A stretch of DNA of 64,000 nucleotides, taken from positions 186,001-250,000 of the forward strand of contig NZ_JAJNEC010000005.1 of NCBI RefSeq assembly GCF_021044425.1, in the 5' to 3' direction. This document shows positions 26,328 to 33,689 of the stretch, in pieces. Position 1 is the stretch's first letter, and every line of letters begins with the position of its first letter. Under the pieces are notes generated by a model. The model saw only the letters and a list, made by a program, of their open reading frames with translations. It was not told where the DNA came from and did not search any database. A program made the translations under genes and the position numbers. The stretch is from Niabella pedocola. GTDB lineage: Bacteria > Bacteroidota > Bacteroidia > Chitinophagales > Chitinophagaceae.

Positions 26328-26988
26328 GAATGGCTGCGGCCGGTATTTGCACAGGCATCGCAACGCATCAAAGTTAAGAAGCAAAACCTAATGGTTTTAG
26401 ATTGCGCTTAACCATACCGAACAGTGTTAATCGGCCCTGATCAATCGGGATTATTTCAGCTTCTATGCGGCGTCTATGCGTAATTCACGTAGATCCTGAA
26501 ATAAATTGCCAATAACAAGTTACGCATATCAGGAATGAATCACACTTTAGTCCTGCCGGGTATTTCATTTGCATTACAAAATCAATGTTGTCATGACAGA
26601 ACACAATTATAGTCATCCTGAACTTGTTTCAGGATCTGCTCTAGTTGTAACACTATTTTTTGCGGCAAAAAAAAATGCCACAAAATTCTTTGCTACAAAG
26701 ATCGGCCTCCGGTCTTGTTGATAGCCGCAGATCTTAAGAAGAGTAAAGAACATAATCTGCGGCCAGTTATCATCCGGAGCCCAATAAAGATATTTTTTTG
26801 CCGGCGCATAAATCCGTAATTTTCATCTAGCTGTTTGCTCAATTGATCATATTGGATGCCATTGGACTGTATAAACTGCTTATTAGGAGGGCATATAAAC
26901 CTAAACCTTGATTTATTCTTACAGCGTTTCATACCGTATCTTAGCGAGAGCTCCTGAAAAAAGTCTCATCATAAATAAAATTCACAAT
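26328..26988. other. Gene-poor intergenic region of about 660 bp
   Basis: I see no convincing gene. A short minus-strand frame at 26693-26932 has no recognisable features. The region holds a palindromic word at 26615-26635, a related half-copy (AGATCCTGAAATAA) near 26491, and A/T-rich text with GCGGCAAAAAAAAATGCC at about 26660-26680. A TATCTTAG box near 26937, one mismatch from TAnnTTTG, may be the promoter of the gene starting at 26989. Confidence 0.45.
26615..26635. repeat. Palindromic word ATCCTGAA-N5-TTCAGGAT
   Basis: The eight-base arms pair perfectly. From general experience, text like CATCCTGAACTTGTTTCAGG is a frequent intergenic element in Bacteroidota genomes; its role is unclear. 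Confidence 0.55.
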
Positions 26989-27765
26989 ATGCTTACCAGC
27001 GGCTATAACCAACTATTCCTTCATAATATCAATACATTCAAGGCACAATGCGAAAAAAACAAAGAGTATGCGGCTTTCTATCCCTCCTTTGGAGCAACAG
27101 AACACGAACCTGCTGAGTTCCTGATTTACGGACAGGCGGTTAAGGGCTGGAAACCGGTCTTTGATGCTTCCACGCCATTTGATCAAAGGTCTTTCATCCG
27201 TGACGCCATATCGTATTCCAATGATCGCTATAAAGAAAAGAACCATTCTCCCCTGGATTGGGTCAATGTATATTGGAGTAAAAGCAGCTATTCAACCTTT
27301 GTTAACACTGAAGCCGAAAGGGATTTTTATCCTTCGATTTCATACAACACATCCCGGTCTTTTTTCTGGAATGTAACCTACAAACTCGTTTGCCGTTATT
27401 ATGGTCTTGATGAATACGGTTGGGAATGGGCAAAAAAAATCGTCTGGTCCAACCTCTATAAAATAGCCCCGGCAGCAATGCAAAATCCCAATGATGAGGA
27501 ATGTCTTTGGCAGGAAGCAGGTGCCTCGGCCTTAATAAAAAGTGAACTCGATGAAATAAAGCCAAAATTTTGCATTGTAATTACAAACGACACATGGTGG
27601 CAGCCCTTCAGAACACAACTAAAAACAACAGTGCTGCATACACAAAAAGACAGTATCATCGAATCCGTTGAAGCATATGGTCAAACCAGGATCATTGTAA
27701 CTACAAGGCCATTTGCCGGGAACAGTGATAACCATGCAAGCCGCATCCTGGAATTACTCCGGTAG
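26989..27765 (+). CDS. Unknown protein, possibly of the uracil-DNA-glycosylase-like fold
   Basis: I cannot name the family. The ATG at 26989 gives 258 residues; an earlier start at 26908 would add 27 poorly supported residues. Spaced motifs recall the UDG superfamily: EFLIYGQAVKGW (residues 43-54, strand and first active loop), IVWSNLYKIAP (151-161), a helix ending SELDEIKPKFCIVITND (185-201, the lkP-strand of UDGs), and IIVTTRPFAGNSDNHASRIL (235-254, where the HPS loop would lie). The catalytic Asp and HPS His are not obvious. It is cytoplasmic, with no signal peptide, and stands alone. Confidence 0.65.
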   Translation: MLTSGYNQLFLHNINTFKAQCEKNKEYAAFYPSFGATEHEPAEFLIYGQAVKGWKPVFDASTPFDQRSFIRDAISYSNDRYKEKNHSPLDWVNVYWSKSSYSTFVNTEAERDFYPSISYNTSRSFFWNVTYKLVCRYYGLDEYGWEWAKKIVWSNLYKIAPAAMQNPNDEECLWQEAGASALIKSELDEIKPKFCIVITNDTWWQPFRTQLKTTVLHTQKDSIIESVEAYGQTRIIVTTRPFAGNSDNHASRILELLR

Positions 27766-27882
27766 CACCCGTGTTAAACACCATAAGACACCCATTTTAT
27801 TTTATCTTAGCGGAGCAAAGACCTGTTTCAGAGCAATGTTGAACGCAGACAGGAACACAATACCTTTCAAATCAATATACCG

Positions 27883-28671
27883 ATGACACAACGCATATAC
27901 CAGGTAGACGCTTTTACCGGCAAGGTTTTTTCCGGTAACCCCGCCGCCGTATGCCCGCTGGAGTACTGGCTGCCGGACGACCTGCTGCAAAAGATCGCCA
28001 TGGAAAACAACCTGGCCGAAACGGCATTTTATGTACCGCAGGCAGACCAGTTTGAGATCCGGTGGTTTACGCCTACTGTTGAAGTAGACCTTTGCGGTCA
28101 TGCCACGCTGGCGGCTGCCTTTGTATTGTTTCACCGGGAAGGATATGCGGGCAACAGCATCCGGTTTTACTCCCCGAGAAGCGGCGCCTTAACCGTTACC
28201 CGGGAGGAAACATGGCTGACGCTCAATTTTCCGGCAGACCCGCTGCAAGAAGTGCCGTTGACGGAACAGCTGAAAAGCTGCTTTAATAAAGCACCCCGCC
28301 GGGCTTTCAAAGGCAAAACCGATTACATGCTGGTATTTGATACAACGGATGATATCGTAACGTTGCAGCCCGATTTCGGCGCCATCAGCATACTGGATGC
28401 CCGCGGGGTGATGGCTACCGCACCGGGGCAAACCACCGACTTTGTATCCCGCTTTTTTGCGCCGCAATCCGGCATCCCGGAAGATCCGGTTACTGGTTCA
28501 GCACACACCAGCCTGGTGCCCTATTGGGCAAAGCAGCTCAACAAAACGCAGCTTTCCGCCTTGCAGCTCTCGGAACGCCAGGGCTTTTTGCAATGCCGCT
28601 ACCTTAATGACCGGGTGGAGATCAGCGGACAGGGAAAACTATACCTTACCGGAGAAATCTACCTGGATTAA
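27883..28671 (+). CDS. PhzF family isomerase/epimerase-like protein
   Basis: A 262-residue protein with the diaminopimelate-epimerase-like fold of PhzF. The N-terminal YQVDAFTGKVFSGNPAAVCPL and NNLAETAFYV (with the catalytic Glu) are diagnostic, as are CGHATLAAA and the C-terminal PEDPVTGSAHTSLVPYW. In phenazine makers PhzF isomerises DHHA; most homologues, including this one without other phz genes, have unknown substrates. It is a single gene between the 26989 unknown and dnaG. Confidence 0.88.
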   Translation: MTQRIYQVDAFTGKVFSGNPAAVCPLEYWLPDDLLQKIAMENNLAETAFYVPQADQFEIRWFTPTVEVDLCGHATLAAAFVLFHREGYAGNSIRFYSPRSGALTVTREETWLTLNFPADPLQEVPLTEQLKSCFNKAPRRAFKGKTDYMLVFDTTDDIVTLQPDFGAISILDARGVMATAPGQTTDFVSRFFAPQSGIPEDPVTGSAHTSLVPYWAKQLNKTQLSALQLSERQGFLQCRYLNDRVEISGQGKLYLTGEIYLD

Positions 28672-28736
28672 TTGACGGCACACTACTTTTAGTGGGAATA
28701 TTTCGTTCTTTTTACAGTCTTCAGTAATTTCGGCCC

Positions 28737-30761
28737 GTGATTTCACAGAATACCATACAGGAGATTTTAGCCCGGATCGATATCCTGGACGTTGTAGGCG
28801 AGTTTGTTAAGCTAAAGAAAAGAGGTGCGAATTACCTGGGTGTTTGTCCGTTCCATAACGAAAAGACCCCCTCCTTTACCGTATCCCCTTCCAAGGAAAT
28901 TTACAAATGCTTCGGCTGCGGCAAGAGCGGCAATACCATCAGCTTCGTTATGGAGCATGAAAAATACAGCTATGTAGAAACCCTCAAATGGCTGGCCAAC
29001 CGGTATGGTATTGAAGTGGAAGAAACCTTTGCCAGCGCGGAGCAAAAAGAGCAGTACCTGACCGCAGACAGCCTGTTTATCATCAATAATTTCGCCGAAC
29101 AGTATTTTTCCAAAGCACTGATGCAGTCGGAGGAAGGACGCGCCATTGGCCTGAGTTATTTTAAAGAACGGGGATTTCGCGAAGGGATCATTGAAAAATT
29201 CAAACTGGGCTATGCCCCTGCCGAACGGGATGCTTTTACCAAAGAGGCCCTGGCCAAACAATACAATAAAGACCTGCTGATCAAAACGGGGCTGGTCGTA
29301 GAGCGCAATGGTACCCTGCTCGACAATTACCGGGGAAGGGTGATCTTTCCCGTGCATAATCACAGCGGGAAAGTAATGGGGTTTGGTGCCCGTATTTTAA
29401 AAACGACGGATAAAGCACCTAAATATATCAATACGCCCGAGAATGAGATCTACATCAAAAGCAAGATCCTCTACGGTTCCTATTTTGCCCGCACCGCTAT
29501 TGAAAAAGCAGATGAATGCCTGCTGGTGGAAGGATATACCGACGTGGTTTCCCTGCACCAGGCCGGCATTGAAAACGTGGTGGCATCGGGCGGTACCTCA
29601 CTTACGGTAGACCAGCTGCGGCTGATTAAAAAATACACCAACAACCTCACCATTATTTACGACGGGGATGCAGCCGGTGTAAAAGCCGCGCTGCGGGGGC
29701 TGGACCTGGCGCTGGAAGAAAGCCTGAATGTAAAGCTGGTGCTGATCCCGGACAAAGAGGACCCGGACAGTTATGTAAACAAAGTGGGTGCCGGTGCCTT
29801 TACCGATTTTATCAAAAAAAACAAGAAAGACTTTATCCTGTTCCAGCTGGAGTCTTCACTAACCACCATTGGCGATGACCCGGTAAAAAAATCGGAACTC
29901 GTAAATAAGATCGCGGAGTCGATCAGCCGGATCAATAAGGCCGAGGACTTTACCAAACAGCAGGATTATATTAAAGAATCTGCAGCCATCCTGCAGATCG
30001 ACGAGGCCGGCCTGCACGCCCTGGTAAACAAATACATCCGGGATAAAGTAACCGCAATGGAGCGCAAAGCAGCCAGCAACGCCCAAAAAGAGCAGCCGGT
30101 TCTGCAGGATCCCTTGGGCAGTTATGACGATGCCACCTTTGACCTGCTGTTTAAAGACCAGTTGCAGGAAAAAGAACTGGCGCGTGTGCTGCTGGAGTAC
30201 GGCAGCCGGCAATGGGATGATCATGCATCCATTGCCCAGCACGTGTTTGATGAAATTGACGAACTGGAAATTGAAGACCCGGAGGTCAATCTTTTACTGG
30301 CTTCTATTAAGCAATTGCTGCGCAATCATCCCGAACAGCTGAACGATAAATATTTTATCTACAACGAGAATAAACAACTCAGCGCCTTTGCGGTATCACT
30401 GCTCAACCACCCCTATGAGGAAAGTGAACGCTGGGCCGCCGACTTCAGTCCCAATACCGGTTACCAGCGCGATCTGTTCAAACAAAGTTTTGAGGCATTT
30501 TCCCAGGTGATCAGCAAGGGCAACGAGAAGGATCTGAACAAATACAAACTGATCTCCGAAGACCGGACCAATCAAAAAGTAGAATCCGCCATTCAATACC
30601 TGAAGCTCAAAAAGATCCGCCGCATGCTGCTGCAAAATCAGAACGATATGGCTGGCCAGCTGAGCGAACATAAGTTTAAGGAGCTCCACTTCATCCACAA
30701 ATCGTTAAAGGACATGGAGCGGGAGATCACCAATCTTCTGGGAACCGTGATCCTGCATTAG
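28737..30761 (+). CDS. dnaG: DNA primase DnaG
   Basis: Makes RNA primers at the replication fork. The 674-residue protein has the N-terminal zinc ribbon (CPFHNEKTPSF, then YKCFGCGKSG; CHCC ligands), the RNA polymerase core with the TOPRIM motif LLVEGYTDVVSLHQAG and the acidic IIYDGDAAGVKAA, and a C-terminal DnaB-interaction region (about 470-674) that is long and charged. The start is GTG at 28737, giving ISQNTIQEILARIDILDVV, the expected N-terminus. It converges with tag, 18 bp away. Confidence 0.95.
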   Translation: MISQNTIQEILARIDILDVVGEFVKLKKRGANYLGVCPFHNEKTPSFTVSPSKEIYKCFGCGKSGNTISFVMEHEKYSYVETLKWLANRYGIEVEETFASAEQKEQYLTADSLFIINNFAEQYFSKALMQSEEGRAIGLSYFKERGFREGIIEKFKLGYAPAERDAFTKEALAKQYNKDLLIKTGLVVERNGTLLDNYRGRVIFPVHNHSGKVMGFGARILKTTDKAPKYINTPENEIYIKSKILYGSYFARTAIEKADECLLVEGYTDVVSLHQAGIENVVASGGTSLTVDQLRLIKKYTNNLTIIYDGDAAGVKAALRGLDLALEESLNVKLVLIPDKEDPDSYVNKVGAGAFTDFIKKNKKDFILFQLESSLTTIGDDPVKKSELVNKIAESISRINKAEDFTKQQDYIKESAAILQIDEAGLHALVNKYIRDKVTAMERKAASNAQKEQPVLQDPLGSYDDATFDLLFKDQLQEKELARVLLEYGSRQWDDHASIAQHVFDEIDELEIEDPEVNLLLASIKQLLRNHPEQLNDKYFIYNENKQLSAFAVSLLNHPYEESERWAADFSPNTGYQRDLFKQSFEAFSQVISKGNEKDLNKYKLISEDRTNQKVESAIQYLKLKKIRRMLLQNQNDMAGQLSEHKFKELHFIHKSLKDMEREITNLLGTVILH

Positions 30762-30779
30762 TCCGGAACCGTTTCAGGT

Positions 30780-31337
30780 TTAACGTTTGACCCCGGCATT
30801 CATCCACATCGGCTTTTTCTTAAGGATCTTTTTGTACGTAGGACAATCTGCTGCATGACAGCCGGCCAGGTAGCCGGTGCTCATCAGGAATTCATTGACG
30901 ATTTCCCCCCCGGTAAACTTAAAATGTTTTTTAAACAGCTTTACCCATTCCTCCCTGGTTTTGGGATGATGCTGATCGAGCCAGTTTTTAAACGACCCGA
31001 ATTCTTTTTGAATACCGGTGATCACTTTGGCATTTTCAATGGCCGCATTAATTTTCAGCCGGTTCCGGATAATGCCCGCATCGGCCATCAATGCATCGAA
31101 TTTCTTTTGGGTATAGCGGCTTACTTTTTTTATATCAAACTGATCAAATGCGCTGTAGAACGCCGCTTTCTTTTTAAGGATGGTTTCCCAGCTCAAACCG
31201 GCCTGGTTGATCTCCAGCACCAGCCGGGCAAACAGTTCATTATCCGATTCCAGCGGAAAGCCGTATTCGGTATCATGATACACTTCATGAACCGTTCCCT
31301 TCCCTTTTTCTTTAACAAATGTGCAGTAAAATGACAT
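30780..31337 (-). CDS. tag: DNA-3-methyladenine glycosylase I
   Basis: Excises 3-methyladenine from alkylated DNA. The 185-residue protein has the Tag zinc site: Cys5, His21 (YHDTEYG), His161 and Cys165 (GCHAADC), matching the C/H/H-x3-C arrangement of the family. The substrate pocket segment EINQAGLSWETILKKKAAF and the HhH-like KKFDALMADAGIIRNRLKI are intact. It is transcribed away from tRNA-Val. With ung at 13 kb it adds to the base-excision repair genes in this window, though they are not clustered. Confidence 0.93.
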   Translation of the reverse strand: MSFYCTFVKEKGKGTVHEVYHDTEYGFPLESDNELFARLVLEINQAGLSWETILKKKAAFYSAFDQFDIKKVSRYTQKKFDALMADAGIIRNRLKINAAIENAKVITGIQKEFGSFKNWLDQHHPKTREEWVKLFKKHFKFTGGEIVNEFLMSTGYLAGCHAADCPTYKKILKKKPMWMNAGVKR

Positions 31338-31372
31338 GCTGCAAAATGCAATAAATTTTTTTGAAAAATATT

Positions 31373-31403
31373 TTGAATATAAAAAAACTTCCCCTTATCT
31401 TTG
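31373..31403 (+). promoter_or_regulatory. Promoter of tRNA-Val
   Basis: A TTG at 31373-31375 is followed after 20 bp by TATCTTTG at 31396-31403, the full Bacteroidota -33/-7 arrangement. The tRNA begins about 65 bp downstream of the predicted start, leaving a leader to be processed. Confidence 0.8.
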
Positions 31404-31473
31404 CAATCCCTTTACGGAACAACACACTGTAACACAGGGACAAAGAAGCTTCAAAAGAAGTACTTGACATATC

Positions 31474-31548
31474 GGGAGTTTAGCTCAGTTGGTTCAGAGC
31501 ATCTGCCTTACAAGCAGAGGGTCGGCGGTTCGAGCCCGTCAACTCCCA
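31474..31548 (+). tRNA. tRNA-Val (anticodon TAC)
   Basis: A complete cloverleaf: acceptor GGGAGTT/AACTCCC, D stem GCTC/GAGC, anticodon stem TCTGC/GCAGA with loop CTTACAA (anticodon TAC), T arm GGCGG-TTCGAGC-CCGTC. Discriminator A; CCA is not encoded. A strong terminator follows directly. Confidence 0.97.
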
Positions 31549-31555
31549 CTACTAC

Positions 31556-31588
31556 AAAAAAGGGTTTCATTGAATGAAACCCTTTTTT
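31556..31588 (+). terminator. Terminator of tRNA-Val
   Basis: AAAAAAGGGTTTCAT (31556-31570) pairs with ATGAAACCCTTTTTT (31574-31588), an intrinsic terminator eight bases after the tRNA. Confidence 0.92.
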
Positions 31589-31864
31589 GTTTTTAGCAGG
31601 GTACCCACATCTCCTGTATGAGGCGTGGACGTTTCTGAAAAAGATTGTATCGAAAAGCAACCTACCGGGACTCTATCTGGACCATTTGGAACTTTGCAGG
31701 GGTGCCGGCAATAATTGCCTGTTCCCTGGTAATAAGAAAATAACAAGAAAGAGTAACATAATGCCGATTATATACGTTTACTTTCCCGGGCGTCCCCTTC
31801 GGGAGACACCCGGAGAAATACATAAGAACATCCTTCCTTCCATCATACATACGCACCCGATGTT

Positions 31865-32635
31865 TTACTCATACTCCAACTCCACTACCGAAGTTTCACG
31901 GGAGGTTACAATATCCGTGGTATACTTGGCTACCGATCCGTCGGCAGATATGGTATAATGGTTTTGGACATGCCAGTAAAGATTTCCATTCGTTTGAAAT
32001 GTTTTTGCCTCCACCATCAGGTTTTTGGAAGGCCGGCCAAACAATGTTGCCAGCGGCCAGTAATGGTAAAAGCCGCCGGGTTGCAGGTTTGGTACGTTGC
32101 TGAAAAAAAACTGCTTGTTGTAAACGGTGCCGCCACTGAATGTGGTTTTGGAAGCAATATAATTACCATCTTTCATTTCCGGCGCTTCCTCAAAGAAACT
32201 CGTTCCGCTTGACCCTTTAACACCGGTCATATAACCATCGGCATTGTAGGTATACGTATAGGTATAGGTAATGGCACCTTCGGTATTTTTAAAAATCATC
32301 TGGGTAATGGCACCCAGTTCATTCAGCGTGCATTCGTAGGTGCGGCTAAGCAGGTTGCCGGGCAAATCATACTCGGTAACGAGTAACATAGCGGGCGATT
32401 GGAAATTGAAAACATCTTTCTTTGTATCGCTGGTATAAGTGGCGGGCCGCCCTTTTGCATCATACGTTAACGTATAGGTTTCTTTACTTCCATCCGAATA
32501 TGTCTCTACTGATTTTGAGATCCGCTTATAAGCTACTGGTTTCTTTTCAACGGGAATGTATACTGTACCCTTTTTGCAACTTGCAATACCGAATGCAACT
32601 GCTATTACTATTCCGAAGATTCTTGATACGTTCAT
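31865..32635 (-). CDS. YD-repeat-like lipoprotein, 256 residues
   Basis: A surface or periplasmic lipoprotein of unknown function. The signal peptide MNVSRIFGIVIAVAFGIASC has a lipobox (IASC). The mature part carries degenerate YD-like strands (ETYTLTYDAKGRPATYTSD, LLVTEYDLPGNLLSRTYECT, TYTYTYTYNADGYMTGV) as found in the DUF4595-type lipoproteins of Bacteroidota. It ends with ETSVVELEYE. It is on the same strand as the LytTR regulator but separated by over 200 bp. Confidence 0.75.
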   Translation of the reverse strand: MNVSRIFGIVIAVAFGIASCKKGTVYIPVEKKPVAYKRISKSVETYSDGSKETYTLTYDAKGRPATYTSDTKKDVFNFQSPAMLLVTEYDLPGNLLSRTYECTLNELGAITQMIFKNTEGAITYTYTYTYNADGYMTGVKGSSGTSFFEEAPEMKDGNYIASKTTFSGGTVYNKQFFFSNVPNLQPGGFYHYWPLATLFGRPSKNLMVEAKTFQTNGNLYWHVQNHYTISADGSVAKYTTDIVTSRETSVVELEYE

Positions 32636-32853
32636 TGCATTGTTTTTTTATTGATCAATTTTTGTTTTGTTACACAAAAATGCAATACCGATGCGCCGTC
32701 TTCAAAATACAGTTATGTAAAACGGATAAACAACTTGCTGAAGTGATCGAATAAAATGTCCGGGTGGCCCCGGGGCGTCTCCAAAGCAGTGGGCTATCGT
32801 TATTTGGAAACAATTATTGTGCAAGATAAAAGCCTGCGTTAACGGATCAACCG

Positions 32854-33624
32854 TTACCGGTCGATCCATTTTTTAAACAACGGAGCCTTTTCCCTGCTGA
32901 TGTCAATTTCGAGTTTCAAGGGCTGTTTTAACTGAACCACCAGCTTTTGGTTGCCGTGTGGCTTTACCGACTGGATGGAATGAATATTGATAATGGCCTG
33001 GCGGTTCGCCCTGAAAAAGATCGCCGGGTCAAGCACTTCCTCGATATCCTCCAGTGCCGAAAAATCGTAAATAAACCGGTCGCCATTGAACGTGTACACA
33101 TAGTTAAGGTTATCCTTATAGAAGAGCGCGATAGCCCTGGTTTCCACCGGGGCCCATTTATTGCCGGAATTGATCACAAACCGCTCTTTATATTGTACTT
33201 TCGACAATAACGGGTTGGAAAAATACTGTACGAGTTGCTGCAGATCACCCGGAACAAAATTTTTATTTTCCTGCATGCTTCTTACCTTGTCAATGGCCTT
33301 CTTAAGATCCTCCTCCTGCACCGGTTTTAATAAATAATCCACCCCGTTCACTTTAAAGGCACGGATCGCATATTCTTCATACGCCGTACAAAAAATAACC
33401 GGACAGTTCAGCGTAAATTCATCGAAGAGCTCAAAACTCAATCCATCACTCAACCGGATATCCATAAACAGCAAATCCGGGGCCGCATTGTTCATAAACC
33501 ACCTGCGTGCCGTTTTGAGACTTGGAAGCATTTCGATCACCTGCACGTCATCCGCAACAGCAGCAATATTGGCCTTCATCTCTTCCGCAATCAGGCTTTC
33601 ATCCTCTATAATTACAGCTCTCAT
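32854..33624 (-). CDS. LytTR family response regulator
   Basis: The partner of the sensor kinase just upstream. From ATG 33624 (MRAVIIEDES) it has 256 residues: a receiver domain with phospho-acceptor Asp55 in LLFMDIRLSDG and the switch Lys in YLLKPVQEED, a linker, then a LytTR DNA-binding domain (FYKDNLNYVYTFNGDRFIYDFSALEDIEEVL, FFRANRQAIINIHSI). An ATG at 33660 would add 12 residues. The 65-bp gap to the kinase gene suggests one transcript. The target genes are unknown; the glycan locus downstream of the kinase is a candidate. Confidence 0.93.
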   Translation of the reverse strand: MRAVIIEDESLIAEEMKANIAAVADDVQVIEMLPSLKTARRWFMNNAAPDLLFMDIRLSDGLSFELFDEFTLNCPVIFCTAYEEYAIRAFKVNGVDYLLKPVQEEDLKKAIDKVRSMQENKNFVPGDLQQLVQYFSNPLLSKVQYKERFVINSGNKWAPVETRAIALFYKDNLNYVYTFNGDRFIYDFSALEDIEEVLDPAIFFRANRQAIINIHSIQSVKPHGNQKLVVQLKQPLKLEIDISREKAPLFKKWIDR

Positions 33625-33689
33625 ATGTCTTCTTTTTATTGGTTTTAGTATATGCCCCACCGGCTGGTTACTGTTTTTTTACAATCATT

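Noticed and set aside
26693..26932. Minus-strand 79-residue frame
   Set aside because: Lacks recognisable features and lies in repeat-like, A/T-rich intergenic text.
27883..28671. Phenazine biosynthesis locus
   Set aside because: Only a PhzF homologue is present; no other phz genes are in the window.
31587..31958. Plus-strand 123-residue frame after tRNA-Val
   Set aside because: It runs antisense into the 31865 lipoprotein gene, has no family motif, and begins just behind the tRNA terminator.
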